Shown here piece by piece: positions 1 through 6,170 of a stretch of 7,390 bases of DNA (its first letter is position 1; each line of letters opens with the position of its first letter). The DNA lies in NCBI GenBank assembly GCA_046343415.1, contig JBKDNL010000014.1, forward strand, positions 1-7,390, written 5' to 3'. This stretch comes from JALHMQ01 sp020248785 (lineage in GTDB: Bacteria > Pseudomonadota > Gammaproteobacteria > Burkholderiales > Burkholderiaceae_F). The notes beneath the pieces were generated by a model. That model made no database searches. It was not told where the DNA came from and saw nothing but the letters and a program-made list of their open reading frames with translations. The translations under genes were made by a program, and so were the position numbers.

Positions 1-155
1 GCGGCCAACAGCACGATCCGTGCGCGCTGGGCCAGCCTGACGCTGGCGCGCTTGGAGCGCGCCAGTCTCGTCAGCTCGACTTCCTGCTCATCCGTCAACT
101 CGATCCCTGGGGCAACTCGCAATCGCTCATTCCAATGCAAACCGAAGTAGAGCAT
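1..155 (-). mobile_element. IS630-family transposase, N-terminal fragment (runs off left edge)
   Basis: Reading the minus strand from an ATG at 155 gives 51 complete codons, open to the window edge. The segment RVAPGIELTDEQ followed by LARSKRASVRLAQRARIVLL is the characteristic start of IS630-family transposases, where it leads into the N-terminal helix-turn-helix; the DDE catalytic domain would lie outside the window. The homologous part begins at about residue 12, so the true start may be a downstream non-ATG codon rather than ATG 155. Only 47 bp separate this start from the stop of the AraC gene, so the terminal inverted repeat and TA target duplication typical of IS630 elements should lie roughly in 156-202. 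I could not place the end without the other IS terminus. Whether the element is intact cannot be judged here. Confidence 0.8.
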
Positions 156-202
156 TGGGGGTGGCTCACTCACTTACGTTCATTCAAGAACAGAACACTA
201 CA

Positions 203-1261
203 CTAGCGGGTCACGGCATTGTCCCTGCGCCAGTCGCCCGGCGTTCTGCCCGTCCAGCGGCGAAAGGCGCGCGTGAACGACGTTTGTTCTGCGTAGCCCA
301 ACCGCGCGGCAACATCGGTCAGCGCGAGCCGCGCGTTGGCCAGCAGGTGGGTTGCTTCCTCCCGGCGAAAGTCTTCGACAATCGTTCTGAAGCTGCGGCC
401 CAGTTCGGCCAGGCGACGTTGCAGCGTTCTCTCTGACAGGCCCAGAAGATGCGCAACGGAGCGGGGCTGCGCGCGCCCGTGGCCGAGCGCATCGCGCAGG
501 CGCGCGCGGATCGCCTGCTCCAGATCACTCGCCGGCTGCGCGTCCACGTTCAGTTGCCGCGCCAGACTGACGAGCGTGGCGTGCAGGTAGGGGTCGGCAC
601 GGCACATGCGCTGCCGCAGCTGCGCACTGTGCAGTGTCATTGAGGTGACCGGCTGGCCGTAGCGCACCGGCACGCCAAGCCGCTGTTCGCGCCCATTGTT
701 GCCTGCTTCCGCGGGCGGCCGAGCCGGCGTGCGCAGGCCCACCCACAGCGGCTTGACGGGCGGATCGGTCAGGATCGCGAAGCGGCCCACGAGCGCCGCG
801 AGCGTGAACTCTTCGGCCACGATACCCAGCGGCCCGTTCACGGCGATGCTGACGCGGCTGTGCGCCGCTTCCCCGGCGTCATGTTGCAGTCGCGTGTCGC
901 GCGTCATCACTGACAGGTGCAACTCGATCGAGGCGATACTGCCGGCCAGCGTATCGGCGCTGGCAGCCAGGTAGTCGATCGTGCCGAAAGCGCCGAATGG
1001 AATCGCCAGCCCCAGTGCGGTTGGCAAATCGTTGCTGCCGAAGCGGTCCATAGCCACCTGCCACATGCGCTCGTAGCCGGCCACCGGGATCAGTCCGTCG
1101 GGATCGGCTGGCCAGGCGCCGATCACTGCGAGCACCTCGCGCTCGATGGCTGCGCGGTCCAGGCCCAGCCGCTCAAGCCCCTGCAATTCCGCCAGCAGGA
1201 CGGTTGCCGGGATCAAGGTGGCCGGTCGCGGACTGGCTTCGCTTTTCGTCAAGGGCGGCAT
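203..1261 (-). CDS. AraC-family transcriptional regulator (arabinose-binding-like N-terminal domain plus HTH)
   Basis: A 352-aa DNA-binding regulator. Residues of about 15-200 (from PATLIPATVLLAELQGLERL onward) match the N-terminal effector domain of the OruR/ArgR-like AraC subgroup. The C-terminal 100 residues carry the double helix-turn-helix of AraC/XylS proteins: SVAHLLGLSERTLQRRLAE at about 268-286 and LTDVAARLGYAEQTSFTRAF at about 314-333, followed by the family-typical RRWTGRTPGDWR. The frame stays open upstream to 1597, but that would overlap the divergent nitroreductase gene and adds Arg/Cys-rich low-complexity sequence, so an internal start was chosen. ATG 1261 and ATG 1285 (360 aa) are both plausible and neither has a strong ribosome-binding site. 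Members of this family commonly control the adjacent divergent gene, so the nitroreductase cluster is the likely target. The effector is unknown. The IS630 element lies just downstream of the stop. Confidence 0.88.
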   Translation of the reverse strand: MPPLTKSEASPRPATLIPATVLLAELQGLERLGLDRAAIEREVLAVIGAWPADPDGLIPVAGYERMWQVAMDRFGSNDLPTALGLAIPFGAFGTIDYLAASADTLAGSIASIELHLSVMTRDTRLQHDAGEAAHSRVSIAVNGPLGIVAEEFTLAALVGRFAILTDPPVKPLWVGLRTPARPPAEAGNNGREQRLGVPVRYGQPVTSMTLHSAQLRQRMCRADPYLHATLVSLARQLNVDAQPASDLEQAIRARLRDALGHGRAQPRSVAHLLGLSERTLQRRLAELGRSFRTIVEDFRREEATHLLANARLALTDVAARLGYAEQTSFTRAFRRWTGRTPGDWRRDNAVTR

Positions 1262-1421
1262 TCGGTGGCGTGGCTTTGGCGGCATCTGTTCAAGCGCTGG
1301 CGGTGTTGGGCAAGCCGCAGAGTCCCGACATTCATAGCATGGTCGCATCACGGGTCTGTTTCTGCGGTCGCGTGGCCAACCGCGGTCAAACACGCCGGAG
1401 CGGGCCACACAGGGAGTTGCC
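1262..1421. promoter_or_regulatory. Divergent intergenic region between AraC regulator and nitroreductase cluster
   Basis: This 160-bp gap must hold the promoters for both divergent genes and is where an AraC-type activator would be expected to bind. The hexamer GCGGTC occurs at 1364-1369 and 1382-1387, a direct repeat with an 18-bp period, possible half-sites for the regulator. A TATGAA on the minus strand (complement of 1331-1336) is a weak -10 candidate for the regulator gene. No convincing -35/-10 pair was seen for the plus-strand cluster. The region assignment is firm; the individual sites are guesses. Confidence 0.5.
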
Positions 1422-2573
1422 ATGCATCGCCGCCGTCTTCTGAAAGTTCTTGCCGCCGGAGGCGCCGCGCTGACGCTGAGTGCGTGCGACGACATGCCCG
1501 CCAGCGCCGTGGCGCCGTGGCAGGGCCCGGACGATGCGCTGCGCGATGCGCGTCTGCGCGCATTGTCTTGGGCGCTATTGGCGCCCAACCCGCACAACCT
1601 GCAACCGTGGATCGCCGACGTGCGTAGCGCGGGCGAGGTGTCGCTGTGGCTGGATGCTCAGAGACTGCTGCCGGCAACCGACCCCTATGGCCGTCAGATC
1701 CTGATCGGTTGCGGTGGCTTCATCGAGATCGCACGCATGGCGGCTGCCGCGAGCGGCGAGCGCGTGACGATCGAGCCGTTTCCCGATGGCGTGCCGCCGC
1801 CGGACCAACCGCTTACGCAACGTCCGCTCGGCGAGTGGCGGGTCGCGCGGCTGCGCTGGAGCGGCGCGCGGACCGAGGCCGATCCACTGTTTGCGCAGGT
1901 GAGCCAACGCCGCACCAACCGTGCGTCGTACGCGGCGCGCGTGCCCGACGAGGCCACGCTACGGCGCGTGGCCGCGGCTGTGCAGACGCCCGGCATCGAG
2001 GCACGGTTTTCCACCCAGCCCGACCTGGTTGCCCGGATCAACGCGCTCGCGGCGGCGGCGTATCGCACCGAGTTCGGCACGCCGGCGGCCTTTGCAGAGA
2101 GCGCGCGGGTGGTGCGCTTGGGTGCGGAGGAGATCGCGCGCGAGCCCTCGGGCATCGCGGTGCATGGCACCGCGATCTGGTGGAGCCGCCGCCTGGGACT
2201 GATGTCGCGTGACGAGGTGTTCAACGTCAATTCCAGCGGCACGCAGGGCGCGCTGCGGCGCATCGAGGAGGCCATGCTGGCGACGCCGGCGTGGTGTTGG
2301 CTTGTGAGCGCTGACAATTCGCGCGACACGCAACTTGCCGCGGGCAGGGCATTCGTGCGCCAGTCGATGGCCGCCACCGCCGAGGGTCTGGCGAGCCACA
2401 CCAATTCGCAGTCGCTGCAGGAGTTCGTTGAAATGCGCGAGCACTTCGATCGAATCCATGCGCTCACCCAAACGGCGGCACCGGCCCGCTTGCAGATGCT
2501 CACCCGGCTTGGTGAAGCGCCGCCGCCCGGCCCCGCACCCAGGCGAGCCCTGCCGCAGGTGCTGCGAACCTAG
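1422..2573 (+). CDS. Tat-signal nitroreductase-family (Acg-like) oxidoreductase, putative lipoprotein
   Basis: A 383-aa protein of the exported Acg-like nitroreductase group, expected to bind FMN and act outside the cytoplasm; substrate unknown. The N-terminus has a twin-arginine-type motif RRRLLK (3-8), a hydrophobic stretch and a lipobox LSAC with Cys22, so it may be folded in the cytoplasm, exported by Tat and lipid-anchored. APNPHNLQPW (54-63) is the family's flavin-contact segment and QRRTNR (162-167) a second conserved block. The C-terminal LQMLTRLGEAPPPGPAPRR also matches the usual ending. Length is normal for the group. ATG 1422 is supported by AGGGAG at 1411-1416, five bases upstream. 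It is the first gene of a plus-strand cluster and faces the AraC gene, which probably regulates it. Family assignment comes from remembered motifs; a non-enzymatic flavin-storage role, proposed for Acg-type proteins, is also possible. Confidence 0.88.
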   Translation: MHRRRLLKVLAAGGAALTLSACDDMPASAVAPWQGPDDALRDARLRALSWALLAPNPHNLQPWIADVRSAGEVSLWLDAQRLLPATDPYGRQILIGCGGFIEIARMAAAASGERVTIEPFPDGVPPPDQPLTQRPLGEWRVARLRWSGARTEADPLFAQVSQRRTNRASYAARVPDEATLRRVAAAVQTPGIEARFSTQPDLVARINALAAAAYRTEFGTPAAFAESARVVRLGAEEIAREPSGIAVHGTAIWWSRRLGLMSRDEVFNVNSSGTQGALRRIEEAMLATPAWCWLVSADNSRDTQLAAGRAFVRQSMAATAEGLASHTNSQSLQEFVEMREHFDRIHALTQTAAPARLQMLTRLGEAPPPGPAPRRALPQVLRT

Positions 2574-2619
2574 GCGCTTCTGACGCGTCCCCGTTGACTC
2601 AACCTCGAAAGGACTACGC

Positions 2620-3288
2620 ATGAGAAAAATGACTTCGACCGCCGTGGCAGATCGCAACGCTCATCGCACTGGCCGCCGTATCGGCCTTGCGGTGGCAACT
2701 GTCGCCGCCACCGTGCTCGTGGGCTGCTCGACCATGCCGGCAACACCGGGAACCACGCTGAGCGAGCCGGTCACGTTGCGCTACAGCGAAGACGGCGCCA
2801 TCGGCCGCTATCGGTTGCCCGTGAAAGTCGATCTGGGCCGCTTGCAGTTCAGCGAGGTGCAGTGGCGCGCCAGCGAGGCGTTCACGCCGGAGGAGCGCGC
2901 GCAACTTGCCACGCGCCTGCAAAGCGCCCTGGACAAGTCGGTCAAGGCGGTCCAGCCGGCAGCGCCGTCGGGCGATGCCCGTCCCGTGCTGGTACGCGCC
3001 ACCGTGACCCGCGTCGAAACGGTGTCACCGGCCGCCAACGTCCTGTCTACGCTGCTGGTGCTCGTTCCTCTCGACCGGGGCGGCGCCGCGGTCGAGATCG
3101 AGGCGCTCGACGCTCAGAGCAAGCGCCCGCTGGCGGCGCTGAGCTACGCGTCCTACGCGCCGCTGTCGGACTTTGGCGCGCGCTTTTCGCGCCTCGCACC
3201 GGCCGAACTGGCGCTGGGACGCGCGGCCGATGAGTTTGTCGCCTTGCTGGTGACCGACCAGCGCATTGCGATGGGCGTGGGACGCTGA
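2620..3288 (+). CDS. Putative lipoprotein, possibly DUF3313 family
   Basis: A 222-aa protein with a basic N-terminus (RTGRR), a hydrophobic signal segment at about 21-35 and the lipobox LVGC with Cys36, indicating export by Sec and lipid anchoring. The mature part has no recognised catalytic motif. The stretch RATVTRVETVSPAANVLSTL and the following LVPLDRGGAAVEIEALDA (about 126-165) resembles DUF3313-type envelope lipoproteins, whose function is unknown. ATG 2620 is preceded by AAAGGA at 2608-2613, six bases away. An ATG at residue 4 is an alternative. The gene lies 46 bp after the nitroreductase and 21 bp before the MDR reductase on the same strand, so the three are probably co-transcribed. 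Lipoprotein status is well supported; the DUF3313 label is a moderate-confidence impression. Confidence 0.8.
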   Translation: MRKMTSTAVADRNAHRTGRRIGLAVATVAATVLVGCSTMPATPGTTLSEPVTLRYSEDGAIGRYRLPVKVDLGRLQFSEVQWRASEAFTPEERAQLATRLQSALDKSVKAVQPAAPSGDARPVLVRATVTRVETVSPAANVLSTLLVLVPLDRGGAAVEIEALDAQSKRPLAALSYASYAPLSDFGARFSRLAPAELALGRAADEFVALLVTDQRIAMGVGR

Positions 3289-3309
3289 CGCTGCCGCGCC
3301 GGGTCGATC

Positions 3310-4362
3310 TTGAAAAGGCAACGTCGTCAAGTCGTCATGTCCGCCGTCGGTGGCCCGGAGGTCATCCGCGTGGACACCGCGCCCAGCGTGCCAGTGCCGC
3401 CGCAGGGTGGCGTGCTCATCGAGGTCGAGGCGTCCAGTCTCGCCTTCACTGACATGCTGATCCGGCGCAATCTGTATCCGCTGCTCAAGCCGGTGCCGCC
3501 GGTCCTGCTGGGCTATGACCTCGTTGGCGTCGTGCGCACGCACGGCGCGGGTGTGAATGCGCCCGCCGTGGGGACGCGGGTCGCCGCGCTGGCGCAGATC
3601 GGCGGCGGCCAGGACTGGATCTGTCTGGCCGCGACGGAGCTGGTCCCGCTGGCGAGCGGACTGGACCCCGTTCAGGCCGAGCCGCTGATCCTCAGCTATC
3701 TCACGGCATATCAGGCGCTCGTCCGGACGGCCGCTCTGAGCGCCGGCGGCCGCCTGTTGGTGATCGGTGCATCGGGTGCGGTTGGACTGGCTGCCCTCGA
3801 CCTCGCTGCGGCCCTGGGCTGGCATGGGACCGGGGTCGCCTCGTCGGCGCGTGAGGATTTGGTTCGGTCAAGCGGAGCGGACTTCGTGCCGTACGACCGT
3901 GGGGATCCGGGCCAGCGCGTGGATGCGATGGGCGGCAGAGTTGGCGGCTTCGGCGCGATTCTGGGTTGCGCGGGGGCCGAGTCGCCGCGACGCCTAGCCC
4001 GGCGGCTGTCGGCGCGCGGTCACTAGGTGGCGGCGGGATTCACATCCCACTTGCGCCGCGGCGGCCCTGATGCGCGCGGGCTGGCGAAGATGCTGGGCAT
4101 GCTGCGTCTGGGCGGGCAGTTTCTGCGCGTCAAGCTTGCCGAGCGCAGCGACTCCCGCTGTCATTTCGACGACATCACAGCAACAAAAGCGGCCCGACCC
4201 GACTGGTTTCGCGACGACCTGGGCACACTCTTCGCGCTGCTGGCGGGCGGCCGCATCCACCCGCACATCGCTGGCGTCTTTCCACCCGAACGCGCGGCGC
4301 AGGCGCATGCGCTGATCGAGGCAGGCCAGGTCACCGGTCGTCTTGTGCTTGATATGCGGTGA
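3310..4362 (+). pseudogene. MDR-family zinc-independent quinone oxidoreductase, split by an in-frame TAG
   Basis: Two same-frame open stretches, 3310-4026 and 4027-4362, together encode about 350 residues of one medium-chain reductase of the quinone oxidoreductase/VAT-1-like type, enzymes that reduce quinones or enones with NAD(P)H. The N-terminal part has the GroES-like fold sequence (LAFTDMLIRRNLYP, VLLGYDLVGVV) and the nucleotide-binding loop GASGAVG at 153-159. The second part supplies the rest of the Rossmann domain and the usual C-terminus (DWFRDDLGTLFALL, then GRLVLD). Codon 239 is TAG, at a position where relatives usually have a hydrophobic residue in a G-x-L-V-x-x-G-F motif; a single change from TTG would produce it. 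The upstream product would lack the end of the Rossmann fold. A GTG follows directly, but reinitiation looks unlikely to rescue function. Start TTG 3310 fits the family N-terminus (RQVV); ATG 3337 is an alternative. A sequencing error cannot be excluded. Confidence 0.85.
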
Positions 4363-4441
4363 GCGCCCGCCGTCCCCGCCCCATCGTCCCGTCGCTGCGC
4401 TTGCAGTGCCTTTAGGAGCGGCGGGCGGTGGTCTGCAATCA
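4363..4441. other. Intergenic segment with no recognisable gene
   Basis: A GC-rich gap after the MDR gene stop. Complementary 9-base arms lie at 4364-4372 and 4419-4427, but the 46-base loop and the lack of a T-run make a terminator unlikely. This is presumably where the 5' part of the following HAD gene was lost. Confidence 0.4.
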
Positions 4442-4633
4442 CGCTGCCCGCGGCCCAACCTCTTCAACCAGGCGCTTGTTCGGCTGAATGCGGCGCCCTC
4501 CGAGGTGCTGTACTTTGACGATCTGGCGCCGAACGTCGCCGCCGCCAGGCCTGCGGGAATGCGGGCGCACCACGGCGCCGGCCTGCCGGCGCTGCGCGCG
4601 CAACTGTTGACCCTTGGCCTCTTGCCTGGCTGA
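4442..4633 (+). pseudogene. HAD-superfamily hydrolase, C-terminal remnant (5' truncated)
   Basis: About 63 codons matching only the C-terminal end of a HAD-IA hydrolase. The block CPRPNLFNQALVRL corresponds to the motif III region (normally K-P-D-P-x-x-F), with the motif III lysine apparently replaced by Cys. VLYFDDLAPNVAAARPAGMR is motif IV with its paired aspartates and the conserved N-V-x-A-A-x-x-x-G-M tail. The nucleophile Asp motif, cap domain and motif II, some 130-150 residues in normal members, are absent: the preceding DNA encodes the MDR reductase. No credible start codon or ribosome-binding site lies at the front of the fragment. It ends 4 bp before the NTF2-like lipoprotein gene, an arrangement suggesting that the intact HAD gene was once its operon partner. 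It is inactive as a phosphatase. Confidence 0.75.
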
Positions 4634-4637
4634 TTCG

Positions 4638-5072
4638 ATGCTGTTTCGACGGACCTTTCTCATCACTGGCGTGGCCGTGCTGGCGAGTGCCTGTGCGCGC
4701 AGCGATCCCGAGCGTGAGCTTCGCGACACAGTCGACAAGATGGCGCGCGCCATCGAGAACAAGAACGCGGCCGAATTTCTCGATCATCTGTCGCAGGACT
4801 TCACGCGCGAATCCGGTGCGTTCGGTCGCGACGATGTGCGACGCGCCCTTGCCGGCGTCATGCTGCGCAACGAAAGGATCACGCTGGCGGTCGTGGTGAC
4901 GGACGTGAGTTTGCTGGGCCCGGACAGCGCCAACCTGCGCGTCCGCGTGGTGGCCACGGGCGGCAGCGGTCTCTTGCCCGAGCGTGGGCAGGCGTGGGAG
5001 TTCACCTCGGCCTGGCGACGCGAGCGCGGGACGTGGCGCGTGTTCAACGCCGAGTGGCGCGAAGGACTCTGA
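4638..5072 (+). CDS. NTF2-like (SnoaL fold) lipoprotein
   Basis: A 144-aa small exported lipoprotein. It starts MLFRRTFLITGVAVLASAC: two arginines, a hydrophobic run and a lipobox ending at Cys19. The mature domain of about 120 residues (ERELRDTVDKMARAIENKNA, FLDHLSQDFTRESGAFGRDD, then GQAWEFTSAWRRERGTWRVF) has the pattern of the nuclear-transport-factor-2 fold: N-terminal helices, a central strand region and a closing W-x-x-x-x-A-E-W strand. Members serve as ligand-binding or accessory proteins; no catalytic residues can be assigned. ATG 4638 was chosen because it gives a clean signal peptide directly; an in-frame TTG at 4614 would add eight residues and overlap the HAD remnant. No Shine-Dalgarno is obvious, consistent with past translational coupling to the HAD gene 4 bp upstream. 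It converges with minus-strand sequence downstream. Confidence 0.85.
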   Translation: MLFRRTFLITGVAVLASACARSDPERELRDTVDKMARAIENKNAAEFLDHLSQDFTRESGAFGRDDVRRALAGVMLRNERITLAVVVTDVSLLGPDSANLRVRVVATGGSGLLPERGQAWEFTSAWRRERGTWRVFNAEWREGL

Positions 5073-5189
5073 CGCACCAATGTCGCACAGCGTCCGCGTG
5101 GGCCGCTGTTGACCCTGCGGTGCTCAGCGACTCATGCCCTACGCAAGCCCTGGGGGGTCTGGTGGTGATCCCCGCCGCGCCTCGACAGC

Positions 5190-5790
5190 GCGTCCCGGCG
5201 CGCTGCTGAAGTGCGGGGTGCGCGTCGAGCAGATTGCGCGACGACGCCAGCGTCGTGACTGGCGCCCCGCCGGCAAGGAGGAACGGATGCCCGCCCCGTG
5301 CGCCCGTGCATGTGTTGCGGAATGCGTCGATCCACGGCAAGCGCAGCGGCAAGCGGTCGCCGGCCACACGATCGGTCGTCCCGCGGCCGCGCTCGTCGCT
5401 GTTCCCGCTGCCGCGCTCGTTGCTGTTCCCGCTGCCGCTCCCGTTCGCCTGCGCATCCCGTTGCTCTGCGCATCGCGGCGCGGCTGCCGTTTCCGCACGC
5501 GCGGGCACGATCATCTGGGGTGCGACCGACGCAGCGCCATTGAGCGCCGGCAAGGGATCGCTCTGCAGTCCAGTCTTTATCACCTCGCGCGGGTCTTGCG
5601 CGTTGGCGCGCCCGAGCAGGGGTGGCCCCGCGACCGCCACCAGCGCATGGACGCTGTCGCCCGCATGGAGGCCGAGCAGGCTCGCCAGATCGTCCCAGGC
5701 CGAACGGCCGATGCAGCCGGCGCACGCGCGGCCGGGCGGGCAGCGCCCGACGCCGCGCGCGCAAGGACCGGGACCGGACGTACGGCCCCG
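5190..5790 (-). pseudogene. Frame-broken minus-strand coding remnant, unrecognised
   Basis: No intact gene was found between 5073 and 5791. One minus-strand frame, open from 5967 down to a stop at 5044-5046, looks protein-like from about 5700 to 5190: WDDLASLLGLHAGDSVHALV, PREVIKTGLQSDPLPALNG, a Gly/Ser/Asn/Glu/Arg repeat linker, then RLPLRLPWIDAF and APVTTLASSRNLLDAHPAL. Third codon positions there are mostly G or C. The stretch has no plausible start codon or ribosome-binding site. Upstream, the 118-aa membrane protein ends in another frame at 5792, with a GTGA overlap that could start a third minus-strand frame (5795-5580). The simplest reading is one longer gene broken by one or more indels, with the membrane protein as its 5' part; chance openness in GC-rich DNA is the alternative. 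The tail below about 5190 is probably non-coding. No family was recognised. Confidence 0.3.
5387..5434. repeat. 24-bp tandem repeat, two copies plus a partial third
   Basis: Copies at 5387-5410 and 5411-5434 differ at one base (C to T at the 11th position), and the first bases of a third copy follow at 5435. The unit is 24 bp, so it keeps frame. In the protein-like minus-strand frame each copy encodes an 8-residue unit of the type SGNS(N/D)ERG, a hydrophilic linker repeat. In the plus strand one frame reads SSLFPLP-like units, judged a shadow. Confidence 0.8.
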
Positions 5791-5791
5791 G

Positions 5792-6148
5792 TCACGGCCT
5801 GCGGGCGTCCGCACGGGGCCTGTTGGCGCCAGCCGCTGCGTCAGCGGCTGGCGACGACGCCGCACGCGAATGCAGTGCCGCCGCCAGCTCGGCGCCAACG
5901 TTCTGGGCGTTTGTCTGTGTCGGCGCGGGGGGCGCGCCCGCAGCGGCGCGCAAGAGCTGCGCGCCAAGGGCCACCACGCCGACCAGAGCGAGCGCGGCCA
6001 TGGCGATCGTCATGGACCGCGACGGTTGCGGGTCTTGCGGGGCCCGCTCCGCGCGGTGCAGTGGCACCAGCGTGCCGTGTAGCGGGATCTGCCGGCCGAC
6101 CCGTGCGTGCAGGGGCTCGTTGATCCCTTGGTGTGTCGAATGCGTCAT
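5792..6148 (-). CDS. Small single-pass membrane protein of unknown function (118 aa)
   Basis: An unrecognised protein with about 45 hydrophilic, His/Pro/Arg-containing residues, one membrane segment at about 46-66 (MTIAMAALALVGVVALGAQL) and an Ala/Pro-rich tail of about 50 residues. With the basic residues in front of the membrane segment, the tail should be periplasmic. ATG 6148 is supported by GGAG (complement of 6155-6158) six bases upstream; an in-frame ATG at 6160 overlaps that ribosome-binding site and is less likely. It begins 22 bp after the VIT-domain gene stop on the same strand, so the two probably form an operon and may act together in the envelope. The final residues (NRPRADARRP) look like random translation, and the tail may be a frameshift product, the continuation lying in another frame downstream. 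No enzyme motif is visible. Confidence 0.6.
   Translation of the reverse strand: MTHSTHQGINEPLHARVGRQIPLHGTLVPLHRAERAPQDPQPSRSMTIAMAALALVGVVALGAQLLRAAAGAPPAPTQTNAQNVGAELAAALHSRAASSPAADAAAGANRPRADARRP
5827..5853. repeat. Perfect inverted repeat: 12-bp arms, 3-base loop
   Basis: Arms at 5827-5838 and 5842-5853 are exactly complementary around the loop CGT (5839-5841), giving a very stable GC-rich hairpin. It lies inside the 3' part of the small membrane-protein gene. No T-run follows on either strand, so it does not look like an intrinsic terminator. Confidence 0.75.
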
Positions 6149-6170
6149 CGAAGGCTCCATCGCACGCGCC

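Noticed and set aside
1262..1597. N-terminal extension of the AraC regulator to 464 aa
   Set aside because: It would overlap the start of the divergent nitroreductase, adds Arg/Cys-rich sequence with no homology, and the effector domain begins only after ATG 1261.
917..1627. Long plus-strand open frame opposite the AraC gene
   Set aside because: It lies antisense to a well-supported regulator, with low-complexity Arg/Ala/Gln composition typical of GC-rich shadow frames.
1694..2503. Long minus-strand open frame opposite the nitroreductase
   Set aside because: It is a shadow of a gene with clear motifs and a ribosome-binding site; no domain was recognised.
3025..3825. Minus-strand open frame opposite the lipoprotein and MDR genes
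   Set aside because: Its composition is random-looking and it overlaps two supported genes.
4364..4427. Possible terminator after the MDR gene
   Set aside because: The arms are complementary, but the loop is 46 bases long and no T-run follows.
4614..4637. Upstream TTG start for the NTF2-like lipoprotein
   Set aside because: It places eight extra residues before a clean lipoprotein signal peptide and overlaps the HAD remnant; ATG 4638 fits better.
5387..5443. CRISPR-like repeat
   Set aside because: The units are directly adjacent with no spacers, so this is a simple tandem repeat.
5134..6123. Plus-strand open frames of 280-330 aa across the unassigned region
   Set aside because: They are Arg/Ala/Pro-rich with no motif or good ribosome-binding site, and they run antisense to the small membrane protein, whose start is supported.
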